A DNA stretch of 64,000 nucleotides, from positions 1 through 64,000 of the forward strand of contig JBGGOQ010000009.1 in NCBI GenBank assembly GCA_041320695.1, written 5' to 3'. The DNA comes from Caldicellulosiruptoraceae bacterium PP1. GTDB taxonomy: Bacteria > Bacillota > Thermoanaerobacteria > Caldicellulosiruptorales > Caldicellulosiruptoraceae. The translations under genes were made by a program, and so were the position numbers. The notes beneath the pieces were generated by a model that was given only the letters and a program-made list of their open reading frames with translations, had not been told where the DNA came from and made no database searches. Within the stretch, counting starts at the first letter, position 1, and every line of letters starts with the position of its first letter. Shown here in pieces: positions 28,388 to 37,704 of this stretch.

Positions 28388-29149
28388 ATGAAGTTTGGTG
28401 TATGCATTTCTAATTTTGAAAATGCAGTTTTTCTAAGCCAATTAGGTTATAGCTATATAGAGCTGGGGTTGCAAGAAATAGCTGATTTAAGTGATGATGA
28501 GTTTTTAAATCTTTATAAAGCTTGTCAAAGAAATCCTATAAAAGCTGAAGTTTTTAATAGTTGTATTAGAAGATATAATATTGTAGGACCAAATGTTGAT
28601 TGGGATAATATAAAAATATACATAGCTAAAGCAATTCCAAGAGCATATCTTCTTGGAGCACAAATTATTGTTTTTGGAAGCGGTGGTGCAAGAAGAGTAC
28701 CTGATAGATTTTCACGAGAGATTGCAAAACAACAGATTATAGATTTTTTAAAATTTATAGGTGATTTTTCAGCTAAGTTTAATATTAAAATAGCAATTGA
28801 AAACTTGAATAATAATGAATGCAATATATTAAATACAGTTGAAGAAGAACTTGAATATGTTGAGAAATGTAACCTCGCAAATGTAGGAGTATTAGCAGAT
28901 TTCTATCACATGAGGGTTGAAAATGAAGATTTCAATGTTTTGAAAAAGGTTTCAAACAAGCTATTTCATGTGCATATAGCAAATAGCAATGGTAGGTTCT
29001 ATCCTAAAAATATAGATGAAGATAATTATAAAGATTTCTTTGCTGTATTAAATGAAATTGGATATGATAAAAGAATAAGTATCGAAGCGAGGTTAGTTGC
29101 AGAAACCGATTATGAAAATGCTTTCAATGTTTTAAATATTTTTTTATAA
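28388..29149 (+). CDS. Sugar phosphate isomerase/epimerase-like TIM-barrel protein
   Basis: About 253 residues of the xylose-isomerase-like (AP endonuclease 2) TIM-barrel family. GAQIIVFGSGGAR near residue 95, IAIENLN near 137, VGVLADFYHM near 175 and RISIEARL near 230 carry the metal-binding Glu, Asp and His positions. These enzymes isomerise or epimerise keto-sugars and cyclitols. The start at 28388 is chosen because the ATG at 28379 overlaps the GGAG ribosome site. Diverges from the UroD-like gene. Substrate unknown. Confidence 0.75.
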   Translation: MKFGVCISNFENAVFLSQLGYSYIELGLQEIADLSDDEFLNLYKACQRNPIKAEVFNSCIRRYNIVGPNVDWDNIKIYIAKAIPRAYLLGAQIIVFGSGGARRVPDRFSREIAKQQIIDFLKFIGDFSAKFNIKIAIENLNNNECNILNTVEEELEYVEKCNLANVGVLADFYHMRVENEDFNVLKKVSNKLFHVHIANSNGRFYPKNIDEDNYKDFFAVLNEIGYDKRISIEARLVAETDYENAFNVLNIFL

Positions 29150-29321
29150 AACACTACAATAATTTATATTTTATATGATAATCTTACTACAAGAATTTCT
29201 ATTTACATATTAAATATATAGATTATAAAAACCATTTTCTACCTATATTCGCCAACCATATTTTCTATTTATTCGATTGAAATTCTTCTTTATTATTCTT
29301 CTATCATTAAATTAAAAACAG

Positions 29322-29373
29322 AAAACCTTCCTCTTGGTTTTTCTATTATTTACTTCCCAAGAAGAAGGTTTTT
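29322..29373. terminator. Bidirectional terminator between convergent genes
   Basis: AAAACCTTCCTCTTGG pairs with CCAAGAAGAAGGTTTT at 15 of 16 positions. Both strands end in a T run. It separates the rightward isomerase-like gene from the leftward beta-mannosidase. Confidence 0.85.
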
Positions 29374-29390
29374 GTTATTTTTTATTATAT

Positions 29391-31862
29391 TTAAGCAATA
29401 TCATAAATACTTCTTATCTTAACCTGTTTCTTTAGTTCATCTGTTGTAATTCCTTGAGGTAGTTCACTCTTATCTACACATACAACCTTTTTAGTTCCAC
29501 CTACTATATCAAAGTAGTTGTCATCAAAGACACAATCAAGGTTGGTAAGCATTAGCTCAACATATTTTGCATAATTCTGAGCTGATATTACAAACTCAAA
29601 GCAATTATCTTTTTCAACAACATCAACACTAAGTTTTGGATCTAAGAATTCATAATGTTTTGCTACAGTAAATAAAATTGTTCCAGAGCTTATAACTTTA
29701 CCATTATCTTCAAGTTTATATTCAAAATATAATTTTCTCTTATCTTGGCTTGGTTGTAGATATTTACTGAAGTCAAGATTTACAAAGCATTTTGCTGTAA
29801 GTGGGGATATTTCAATTTCCTTTTCTGAGCTCTCAATAATCTTAGAATCTTGTGTCCTTAATGACCATGATAGTTTACCTGTGAAATTTTGCAAGGTATC
29901 ATTTGTGACATATAAGTCAATTTTGTTATCATGATCTAACGCAGATGCTAATATAGGACTAAAGAATCTCTTTGCAAAGTAATGTAGTGCTTTCCATCTA
30001 CCATAGTAATCAATACTTGCCCATGAAGCAACAGGCCAGCAGTCATTTAACTGCCAATAGATTGCACCCATGCATCTTCCTCTATTTCTTCTCCAGTGTT
30101 CAACACCATATTTTATAGCTTCTGCTTGTAAAATCTGTGATGTATATAAAAGTGAATCAAAATCTTTTGGGTATTTAAAGTTTTGAGATAGATAATATAG
30201 TATTTTACCATTAGCAGAACCATTTTTTTGGTGTTTCTCCATTACATAGGAGAATATATTTCTATCTTCAGGTAAAGTAAATGTTTCTATTGTCTTCAAA
30301 CTTGGGAATGATTGGAATCCAAATTCAGATACAAATCTGAAATAATAATTTCTGTAATCAGTAAATGGTTTTAATCCATGCCATACATCCCAATAATGAA
30401 CATCCCCTCTGTTTTCGTCATTCGGCTTGTCAAAGCCACCACCAGAAGAAGGTGAAGATTTCCAATAAAATGTATTTGGATCATATTTCTTAACAACATC
30501 TGGCAATATTATTTCAAACTGCTTAATATAGTCTGTTCTTAAATCTGCAGTTTTTGGGAAAGGCCAATCAGCCCAACCTACTTCCATTTCGTTATTACCA
30601 CACCATAATCCTAAAGAAGCATGATGTCTAATTCTTTTAACATTGTCTATGGCTTCTTGAACTATGTTTTCAGTAAATTCTTCAGTCATTCTATAAACAG
30701 CACAAGCAAACATTAAATCCTGCCAAACAATGATACCATATCTATCACACAAATCAAAGAAATAATCATCAGGATAATATCCTCCACCCCAGACACGAAG
30801 CATATTAAAGTTTGCCTTAACACAGTCTTTAATAAGCCTTTCTGTACGCTCCTTGTTGCATCTTGCAAGTATATTATCCTCTGGAATATAATCTGCACCC
30901 ATTGCAAAGATTGATATTCCATTTACGTTTATTTCAAAAGATTCTCCCCATTCATCTTTTTCTCTTTTGACAGTTAATGTTCTAAGTCCTATATTAAGGC
31001 TATTTGTATCAACCTTTTCCCCTTTATATTTTAGTATAACCTCAACATTGTAAAGAGGTTGGCTACCATATCCATTAGGCCACCAAAGCTCTGGTTTTTC
31101 AATATCAATACTTATGTGTGTGGTTTGTAGTGCTTCATTACATTCATAAGTTTTTTTTTCTCCACTTGGGTATGTTACAACTACTTCAATGTCAAATACA
31201 TTATCATTAGAACAACATGCTTTGAATGATTCATAAGATACTCTAACATCTAAATTTACTTCTCCATTATTATGGTGCTGGGTAATATATACATCAGTTA
31301 ATCTTCCATGGTTGTAGCCAATAATGTATATGTCTCTCCATATACCGAGGTCGGGCAACTTGGGGCCCCAATCCCAACCGGACATGCAATGAGCCTTTCT
31401 TAAATGAGGAAATCCGGGTATGCAATCTCCAGCACCCCAAAGTGGGTCTTCTTTGTGTTTCTTTTGCATAAATTTAGTTGGTGAATGAAGTATAATTTGT
31501 ATTTTGTTTTGGCCTTCAACTAAATAACCTTTTACATCAAATTCATAAGTCCTATGCATATTATTTGTTTGAGCAATGGTGTTGCCATTTAGAATTATTG
31601 TTGATAACGTATCAATACCTTTACATACCAATAACACTTTATCACATTGAAGAAGACTATTTTCAACTGTAAATTCCCTTTTATATTCATAATCAAAGTC
31701 ACATAATTTTAAAGCTATGTCTTCATTGTCACGATAGAAAGGATCCTCCATCTTCCCTGAATTTAATAAATCATTATAAACTGAACCAGGCACTTTTGCC
31801 TCTAACCATTCAGCTTGACTTATATTTCTCATCTGCCATGTTCCGTTTAAGTTAATAACCAT
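29391..31862 (-). CDS. Glycoside hydrolase family 2 beta-mannosidase
   Basis: About 823 residues, the usual size for GH2 beta-mannosidases. An N-terminal sugar-binding domain (LNGTWQMRN; MSGWDWGPKLPDLGIWRDI, strongly mannosidase-like) is followed by an immunoglobulin-like domain and the TIM barrel. The acid/base is in LWCGNNEMEVGW (about Glu425) and the nucleophile in FVSEFGFQSFPS (about Glu513). No signal peptide: it removes terminal beta-mannose from imported oligosaccharides. The preferred start is the ATG at 31862, since the one at 31874 touches the GGAG ribosome site. It diverges from an AraC regulator and lies close to GH130 phosphorylases and an Opp-type importer. Confidence 0.88.
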   Translation of the reverse strand: MVINLNGTWQMRNISQAEWLEAKVPGSVYNDLLNSGKMEDPFYRDNEDIALKLCDFDYEYKREFTVENSLLQCDKVLLVCKGIDTLSTIILNGNTIAQTNNMHRTYEFDVKGYLVEGQNKIQIILHSPTKFMQKKHKEDPLWGAGDCIPGFPHLRKAHCMSGWDWGPKLPDLGIWRDIYIIGYNHGRLTDVYITQHHNNGEVNLDVRVSYESFKACCSNDNVFDIEVVVTYPSGEKKTYECNEALQTTHISIDIEKPELWWPNGYGSQPLYNVEVILKYKGEKVDTNSLNIGLRTLTVKREKDEWGESFEINVNGISIFAMGADYIPEDNILARCNKERTERLIKDCVKANFNMLRVWGGGYYPDDYFFDLCDRYGIIVWQDLMFACAVYRMTEEFTENIVQEAIDNVKRIRHHASLGLWCGNNEMEVGWADWPFPKTADLRTDYIKQFEIILPDVVKKYDPNTFYWKSSPSSGGGFDKPNDENRGDVHYWDVWHGLKPFTDYRNYYFRFVSEFGFQSFPSLKTIETFTLPEDRNIFSYVMEKHQKNGSANGKILYYLSQNFKYPKDFDSLLYTSQILQAEAIKYGVEHWRRNRGRCMGAIYWQLNDCWPVASWASIDYYGRWKALHYFAKRFFSPILASALDHDNKIDLYVTNDTLQNFTGKLSWSLRTQDSKIIESSEKEIEISPLTAKCFVNLDFSKYLQPSQDKRKLYFEYKLEDNGKVISSGTILFTVAKHYEFLDPKLSVDVVEKDNCFEFVISAQNYAKYVELMLTNLDCVFDDNYFDIVGGTKKVVCVDKSELPQGITTDELKKQVKIRSIYDIA

Positions 31863-32019
31863 TGGTATAAGCATCTCCTTTTTAAAAGTAATAATTTAAA
31901 TTTTAACGCTACTAATATACATTTTATTAAGTTGATTATATAATATTATTGATTATATTAAATAGACTATTAAGACTTTGTTTTTAAAAAATGTCTAAAA
32001 ATTTAAACGAGGTGTTTAT

Positions 32020-32931
32020 ATGGACAAGAAACAATGTTGTTATTATGATAATGTGGATATAAAAATATCTTTAGGAAATATAATAATAAACATACTTTTA
32101 ATCTCTTACGAGGCTCCAAGACCTACGTGGGGGTATAAAAACCATTTTCATAGTGGATATGAATTGCATTTTATACCATCTGGCAATGGAATTTTAAAAG
32201 TTTTTAATAATCAATATAAAATTGAACCTGGCACATTTTATTTAACTGGTCCAAATGTCTATCATGAACAGATTGCAGATGATAAAAATCCAATGAGTGA
32301 ATTCTGTATTAATTTTGAAATTAAGCTTTCTAAAAGCTACTATAAGAAAAACGAGCCTGAAATTCCAAATGAAATTAATACAATATTTGAAACATTAAAA
32401 AACACAAGTTTTTGGTTTGGAATTGATGAATTTTCATCAATTTCTTTATTTGAAAATATCTTTTTTGAATTTGAAAACAACCTTATAGGATATTATACAT
32501 ATATAAAAAGCCTTCTTACACAAATAATAATTAATGCTGTTAGATGCTTCTCAAGTAATAAAAAATCGTCATATCATATCCCACAGAAAATATTAAATGA
32601 TGCAAGAAGGCGTGTTGTTGACGATTTTTTTAGAAATTTTGATAAAAATATTTCAGCAAAAGAACTTGCCGAAATGATTGGTGTTACACAAAGGCAACTA
32701 AGTCGAATTATGCAAAGTTATTATTCAATGACATTCAAAGAAAAACTAAATTTAACTAGATTAGAGGAAGCGAAAAACCTGCTTATAAGCACAAATATGC
32801 CTATTAAAGACATAGCTGATAAAACAGGTTTTAATTCATTAAGTTATTTTGTGAGGGTTTTCAATAGATACTATAATATCTCCCCAAAAGAATTTAGGAT
32901 CAAATCAAAAGCTGAGAAGGAAAAAACTTAA
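32020..32931 (+). CDS. AraC family transcriptional regulator beside beta-mannosidase
   Basis: 303 residues: N-terminal cupin domain (NHFHSGYELHFIPSGNGIL; PGTFYLTGPNVYHEQ) and C-terminal AraC double helix-turn-helix (ELAEMIGVTQRQLSRIM; IKDIADKTGFNSLSYFVRVF). GAGGTG precedes the ATG. It diverges from the GH2 gene, which it probably controls, and its stop overlaps that of the convergent LacI gene by four bases. Confidence 0.88.
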   Translation: MDKKQCCYYDNVDIKISLGNIIINILLISYEAPRPTWGYKNHFHSGYELHFIPSGNGILKVFNNQYKIEPGTFYLTGPNVYHEQIADDKNPMSEFCINFEIKLSKSYYKKNEPEIPNEINTIFETLKNTSFWFGIDEFSSISLFENIFFEFENNLIGYYTYIKSLLTQIIINAVRCFSSNKKSSYHIPQKILNDARRRVVDDFFRNFDKNISAKELAEMIGVTQRQLSRIMQSYYSMTFKEKLNLTRLEEAKNLLISTNMPIKDIADKTGFNSLSYFVRVFNRYYNISPKEFRIKSKAEKEKT

Positions 32932-33914
32932 TCGGCAGATTTTCTTACAATTAAATCAGCAGGAAGAACAATATGTTGGTTTAAAACCTTTTTACCATCT
33001 AACATATCCTTCATCAAATTAACAGCAGTAATTGCAATAATATCAAGGGGTTGTCTAATTGTTGTCAATGATGGAACATTGGCAATATTAAGACTATAAT
33101 ATTCAATATCATCAAAGCCAATTACCTTTAATTTATCAGGAACATTTATCCCTAAATCCTTAGCTGCCAAAATTGCAGCATAAGCCATAAGATCTGATGA
33201 TGCAAATATACCATCTACATCATATTTTTTTAATGTTTTTAAGCAGTTTTCATATGCTGGTTGCATCATAAAATTTCCATATATCACCATATTCTTATTA
33301 AAAGGTATACTATTATCTTCTAAGGCTTTTTTAAAACCTTCAAATCTTTCAATTGCCTCAAAATGATTTTTAGGCCCGTGTATATGTATAATTTTTTTGC
33401 AGCCTTTTTGTATAAGGTATGATGTTGCTTTATACGCACCATTAAAGTTATCTATATTAATTGTAGGAATTGATTTTAGCTTTTTGCTTGATTGTATAAG
33501 TATTGTAGGGATATTTTGGCTTATTAACATTTTCAGGTGCTTGTTATCAACATGTGCATACCCTACAATCAAAACCCCATCAACTTTCCCAATCAAAAAT
33601 CTAACATAATCGAACTCCTTCGAACTATTGCAAAATAACACCCCATAGCCACTCTTTATAGCTGCTTCATTTATTCTTAATGATAACTCTCCAAAGAATG
33701 GTCCAGCAATCTCTTGGGATATTACTGCTATTGTATTTGTTTTCCTTGATGCAAGGTTTCTTGCTAACATATTTGGTGTATAATTTAACTTATCAATAGC
33801 ATCTAATACAAGCTTTTTTGTTTTTTCACTAACAATCTCTGGATTATTTAAAACACGTGATACTGTTGCTATAGATACCTTTGCTTCTCTTGCTACATCT
33901 TCTATTGATGCCAT
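32928..33914 (-). CDS. LacI family transcriptional regulator
   Basis: 328 residues with the LacI helix-turn-helix at the start (ASIEDVAREAKVSIATVSRVL) and an effector domain with TIAVISQEIAGPFFGEL and VIGFDDIEYYS. It diverges from the GH3 gene across a 217-base control region that carries a promoter and a cre-like palindrome, so GH3 is the likely target. Convergent with, and overlapping by four bases, the AraC gene. Confidence 0.9.
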   Translation of the reverse strand: MASIEDVAREAKVSIATVSRVLNNPEIVSEKTKKLVLDAIDKLNYTPNMLARNLASRKTNTIAVISQEIAGPFFGELSLRINEAAIKSGYGVLFCNSSKEFDYVRFLIGKVDGVLIVGYAHVDNKHLKMLISQNIPTILIQSSKKLKSIPTINIDNFNGAYKATSYLIQKGCKKIIHIHGPKNHFEAIERFEGFKKALEDNSIPFNKNMVIYGNFMMQPAYENCLKTLKKYDVDGIFASSDLMAYAAILAAKDLGINVPDKLKVIGFDDIEYYSLNIANVPSLTTIRQPLDIIAITAVNLMKDMLDGKKVLNQHIVLPADLIVRKSAD

Positions 33915-34019
33915 CTTACCTACCTCTGTTTATTTTTTTGAAATTTAACAATATAATAATATCATATAAAGTATGAAAATTGCCAATTAGAATTTCAATT
34001 AAATTAACTAATTATTTTG

Positions 34020-34048
34020 TTGACAAATATTTTTAAATATTTTATATT
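34020..34048 (+). promoter_or_regulatory. Sigma-A promoter of the GH3 gene
   Basis: TTGACA at 34020-34025, a 17-base spacer and TATATT at 34043-34048. The start would fall near 34055, leaving a leader of about 75 bases that contains the cre-like palindrome. Confidence 0.75.
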
Positions 34049-34073
34049 TGAATTGAATATTTTCATTATGTTT

Positions 34074-34087
34074 TGTAAACGCTTACA
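34074..34087. promoter_or_regulatory. cre-like LacI/CcpA operator upstream of GH3
   Basis: TGTAAACGCTTACA fits the 14-base catabolite-responsive element consensus TGWAARCGYTWNCW at every position. It lies about 20 bases downstream of the expected GH3 start, where CcpA or the divergent LacI protein could block transcription. Confidence 0.75.
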
Positions 34088-34131
34088 TATGATTTTATTA
34101 TATAGTATTTTATTTAAAGGGGAGTTTATTT

Positions 34132-36465
34132 ATGGATAAAAGTTTTATTCACAACAAGGATCTATCAATAGAAGAAAAGGTTGAAATACTTCTTTCCCAA
34201 ATGACATTAGAAGAAAAAGTAATGCAGCTTACAAGTGTTTGGTCTTTTGAGGTTATGGAAAACAAAGAGTTCAGTCACCAAAAAGCAAATGAACGCTTAA
34301 AGTATGGTATTGGTCAGATTACACGTCTTGCAGGAGCTACAAATGCAAGTCCAGAAGTTGTAGCAAAACTTGCAAATCAAATTCAAGATTTTCTTGTTAA
34401 CAACACAAGGCTTGGAATACCTGCAATAATACACGAAGAAGCTTGTAGTGGTTTTATGGGTAAAGGGGGAGATGTATTCCCACAAGCAATTGGTGTATCT
34501 TGTTCCTGGAACCCAGATGCTGTTTATAAAATGGGAAATGTAATAAAGTCTCAAATGAAAGCAGTAGGAGCTCATCAAGCGTTAGCACCTCTATTAGATG
34601 TTACAAGGGATGCAAGATGGGGTAGAGTTGAAGAAACTTTTGGTGAAGACCCATATCTTGTTGCAAGCATGGGAATAGCTTATATTAAGGGACTACAAGG
34701 CGACAATATAAAAGATGGAATAGTAGCAACAGGTAAACACTTTGTCGGCTATGGTATGACTGAAGGTGGTATGAACTGGGCACCATCGCATATTCCAGAA
34801 AGAGAATTAAGAGAGGTTTATTTATTCCCATTTGAAGCAGGTGTTAAAGAAGCTGGCCTTTTATCTATCATGGCTGCATATCATGAAAATGATAGTATTC
34901 CTCTCCATGCTCATGAATATTTACTAAATAAGGTTTTAAGAGATGAATGGGGATTTGATGGTATTGTTGTTTCTGACTATTTTGGTATTAGAATGCTTTG
35001 TGAATATCACAAAATTGCTAAAGATAGAGATGAAGCTGGCAAAATTGCACTTGAATCTGGTGTTGATATTGAACTCCCAACAATAGAAAGTTATACATTA
35101 AAGCTTGTTGATTTGGTTAAATATGGAACACTAAAAGAAGAGTATCTTGATAGAGCAATTAGAAGAATTCTTAGACTTAAATTTATGCTTGGTCTTTTTG
35201 AAAATCCATTCATTAATACTGATGAAACAAAGAAATATTTTGATGTACCAGAATTTAAGCAAATAGTATATGATGTTGCTAAAGAAAGCATAGTTCTTCT
35301 TAAAAACCAAAATAACTTTTTACCATTAAAAAATAATTATAAAAAGATTGCAGTAATTGGTCCAAATGCAAATGAACCAAGAAATATGATAGGTGATTAT
35401 TCATATCCTTGCCATATAGAAACTCTACTACATGCAAACACAACATTAGGAACGGTTGTCCCTGATGCAATTGAGGTTGAGCAAGTAATGGATACAATTC
35501 AGACAATGTATAAAGCTATTTCTGAAAAAGTTCAACCTGATGTAGAAGTAAAATATGCAAAAGGTTGCGATGTTTTGGGTGAATCAAAAGAAGGTTTTGA
35601 AGAAGCTATCAATTTAGCAAAAGAAAGTGATGTTGTGATACTCTGCGTTGGTGATAAAGCAGGCTTGATGCCAGACTGCACTTCAGGTGAATCAAGAGAT
35701 AGGGCATTTTTAAATTTACCTGGTGTTCAAGAGGACTTGGTTAAAGAAATATATAATGTAAATAAAAATATTGTTTTAGTATTGATAAACGGAAGGCCTA
35801 TTTCAATTGATTCAGTAGAGAAATTTATTCCTGCAATTGTTGAAGGCTGGCTACCGGGCGAAAAAGGTGCAGATGCAATTGCAGATATAATATTGGGTAA
35901 TGTAAATCCAAGTGGTAAGCTTTCAATAACATTCCCAAGAACAGTAGGGCAAGTACCAATGTTCTACTCAGTAAAACCATCAGGTGGAAGGTCAAATTGG
36001 CATGGTGATTATGTTGAGGTTTCTGTAAAACCACTATATCCGTTTGGATATGGACTTTCTTACTCAACATTTGAGTATTCTGACTTTGAAATAACTCCAA
36101 AATACCTACGCCCAAATCAAAGCATTAAGATAAAGCTAAAGGTTACAAATACATCTGATATTGATGGATATGAAACTGTGCAAGTTTATATTCAAAATGT
36201 CAGAAGTATAATTGCAAAGCCTGTAAAACAACTGAAAGGATTTAAAAAGGTATTTATAAAAGCACATCAAACAGTTGATGTTGAATTTGAGCTTTTTGCT
36301 GACCAATTTGTATTTTTAGATGAAAATATGAAAAAGGTATTTCATCCAGGTATAGCTAAAATAATGGTTGGCTCTTCATCACAAGATATACATTTTGAAG
36401 AGGAAATCAATTTAGTTGGTGAAAAAACATATGTTGATGATATAAAGCATATGTTTAGTAAATAG
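34132..36465 (+). CDS. Glycoside hydrolase family 3 beta-glycosidase
   Basis: 777 residues in the common GH3 order: TIM-barrel-like domain (1 to about 350), alpha/beta sandwich (about 380-620) and C-terminal fibronectin-III-like domain (about 690-777). Landmarks are DVTRDARWGRVEETFGEDPY, GKHFVGYG and the nucleophile region GIVVSDYFG (Asp282). There is no signal peptide, so it hydrolyses imported disaccharides or oligosaccharides. Beta-glucosidase or beta-xylosidase activity is typical of this size class; the glucan-related neighbours favour beta-glucosidase. AAAGGGGAG precedes the ATG. Probably regulated by the divergent LacI gene and by catabolite repression. Confidence 0.88.
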   Translation: MDKSFIHNKDLSIEEKVEILLSQMTLEEKVMQLTSVWSFEVMENKEFSHQKANERLKYGIGQITRLAGATNASPEVVAKLANQIQDFLVNNTRLGIPAIIHEEACSGFMGKGGDVFPQAIGVSCSWNPDAVYKMGNVIKSQMKAVGAHQALAPLLDVTRDARWGRVEETFGEDPYLVASMGIAYIKGLQGDNIKDGIVATGKHFVGYGMTEGGMNWAPSHIPERELREVYLFPFEAGVKEAGLLSIMAAYHENDSIPLHAHEYLLNKVLRDEWGFDGIVVSDYFGIRMLCEYHKIAKDRDEAGKIALESGVDIELPTIESYTLKLVDLVKYGTLKEEYLDRAIRRILRLKFMLGLFENPFINTDETKKYFDVPEFKQIVYDVAKESIVLLKNQNNFLPLKNNYKKIAVIGPNANEPRNMIGDYSYPCHIETLLHANTTLGTVVPDAIEVEQVMDTIQTMYKAISEKVQPDVEVKYAKGCDVLGESKEGFEEAINLAKESDVVILCVGDKAGLMPDCTSGESRDRAFLNLPGVQEDLVKEIYNVNKNIVLVLINGRPISIDSVEKFIPAIVEGWLPGEKGADAIADIILGNVNPSGKLSITFPRTVGQVPMFYSVKPSGGRSNWHGDYVEVSVKPLYPFGYGLSYSTFEYSDFEITPKYLRPNQSIKIKLKVTNTSDIDGYETVQVYIQNVRSIIAKPVKQLKGFKKVFIKAHQTVDVEFELFADQFVFLDENMKKVFHPGIAKIMVGSSSQDIHFEEEINLVGEKTYVDDIKHMFSK

Positions 36466-36480
36466 TCTCAAAGTACACTA

Positions 36481-36518
36481 AAAAGGGGATTTCTAAGAAA
36501 GTAGAAATCCCCTTTTTT
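36481..36518. terminator. Bidirectional terminator after GH3
   Basis: AAAAGGGGATTTCT pairs with AGAAATCCCCTTTT, followed by further Ts. It ends GH3 on the plus strand and the leftward transporter operon on the minus strand. Confidence 0.9.
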
Positions 36519-36687
36519 ATTTCTTTTTTTCACTTATATAAAGAAGTAATAGTGTTAATAATGATAGTATTAACGAAATAATAACAATAATTGTTTCTGC
36601 AATCCCTTTTCTAAACCATATTAACCATATACCCGAAAACACTACTACAGATGAAATAGCAGATAAAAAAACTGATTTAATTTTCAT
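36517..36687 (-). CDS. Small membrane protein of unknown function
   Basis: About 56 residues with two hydrophobic segments (ISSVVVFSGIWLIWF; IIVIISLILSLLTLLLLYI) and a basic tail KKK. It follows the last transporter ATPase gene by under 20 bases. The ATG at 36687 lies at proper distance from GGGTGA; a GTG at 36699 is in frame but too close to that site. No family recognised. Moderately likely to be real, given its composition and position at the operon end. Confidence 0.5.
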   Translation of the reverse strand: MKIKSVFLSAISSVVVFSGIWLIWFRKGIAETIIVIISLILSLLTLLLLYISEKKK

Positions 36688-36702
36688 TTTTATATTCACC
36701 CA

Positions 36703-37686
36703 TTAAATTTCATCCACTCTATGGCAAGCCACAAAATGTCCTTTTGACTTTTCTATAAGTTCTGGTGATATATTACATCTATTATCAGAATATAAACATG
36801 CATGTATAAAAGGACATTTTTTATCATCAGGAGTTCTTTTTGGAGCATCATAAGATTTAAGCTTTGGTATTTCTCTATTCCTTGAAATCTCAGGATCTGG
36901 AATAGGGCTTGAATTTATTAACACCTTTGTATAAGGGTGTAGAGGCTTTGATATAATATCATTACTTGAACAAAACTCTACAATTTTACCACCATACAGA
37001 ACTGCTATATTTCCCTTTTCAGCGGTAAAATACCTTGCAGCACCAATATCATGGAGTATTAATATTATAGTTATATTTAGCTTGTCATTCAAGTCCTTCA
37101 AAAGTTTAATAATTGATGCTCTTAATGACATATCTATCATACTTATTGGTTCATCAGCAATAATAATTTCTGGGTTTACAGTTAAAGCTCTTGCTATTGC
37201 AAGTCTTTGCCTTCCTCCACCAGATAGATGGTGTGGGTATTTATTAAAGAAATACTCTGCAGGTGTCAGTCCTACAGTTTCTAAAAGACTCTTGGTTTTT
37301 TTATAAAGCTCATCTCCCTTCAAACCTTGTGCCTTTTGTAAAGGGTCAGAAATTATTTTAAATATACTTTTGCTGGGATGGAGCGATGCATAAGGGTCCT
37401 GATGAACATACTGTATTTTTACTCTTAAATCTTTATATTGTGATCTTGATAAGCTTTTGATTGGTTTATCATACCATAAAATCTCACCATTTGTTGGCGT
37501 CTCTAAATTTGATAATATACGAGCCAAAGTGGTTTTTCCCATACCACTTTCCCCAATAATTACCAGCCTATCACCTTTACCTATCTTGAGATTTATCCCA
37601 TCTAATGCAAGTTTATAAGTCTTTTTTATTCTACCCTGTGAGAATACCTTATTTACATTTTTAAGCTCTAATACTGTGTTTCCCAT
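36703..37686 (-). CDS. Opp/Dpp-type ABC transporter ATP-binding protein (OppF-like)
   Basis: 327-residue cytoplasmic ATPase. Walker A GESGMGKTT, signature LSGGGRQRLAIARAL, Walker B IIIADEP. The Cys-rich C-terminal tail CPFIHACLYSDNRCN is characteristic of oligopeptide-class ATPases. It pairs with the ATPase at 37705. Although annotated families say peptide, related clostridial and Thermotoga systems import beta-mannosides and other oligosaccharides; adjacent GH130 genes favour sugar here. Confidence 0.9.
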   Translation of the reverse strand: MGNTVLELKNVNKVFSQGRIKKTYKLALDGINLKIGKGDRLVIIGESGMGKTTLARILSNLETPTNGEILWYDKPIKSLSRSQYKDLRVKIQYVHQDPYASLHPSKSIFKIISDPLQKAQGLKGDELYKKTKSLLETVGLTPAEYFFNKYPHHLSGGGRQRLAIARALTVNPEIIIADEPISMIDMSLRASIIKLLKDLNDKLNITIILILHDIGAARYFTAEKGNIAVLYGGKIVEFCSSNDIISKPLHPYTKVLINSSPIPDPEISRNREIPKLKSYDAPKRTPDDKKCPFIHACLYSDNRCNISPELIEKSKGHFVACHRVDEI

Positions 37687-37704
37687 TTTACTTTCCCCCC
37701 TTGC

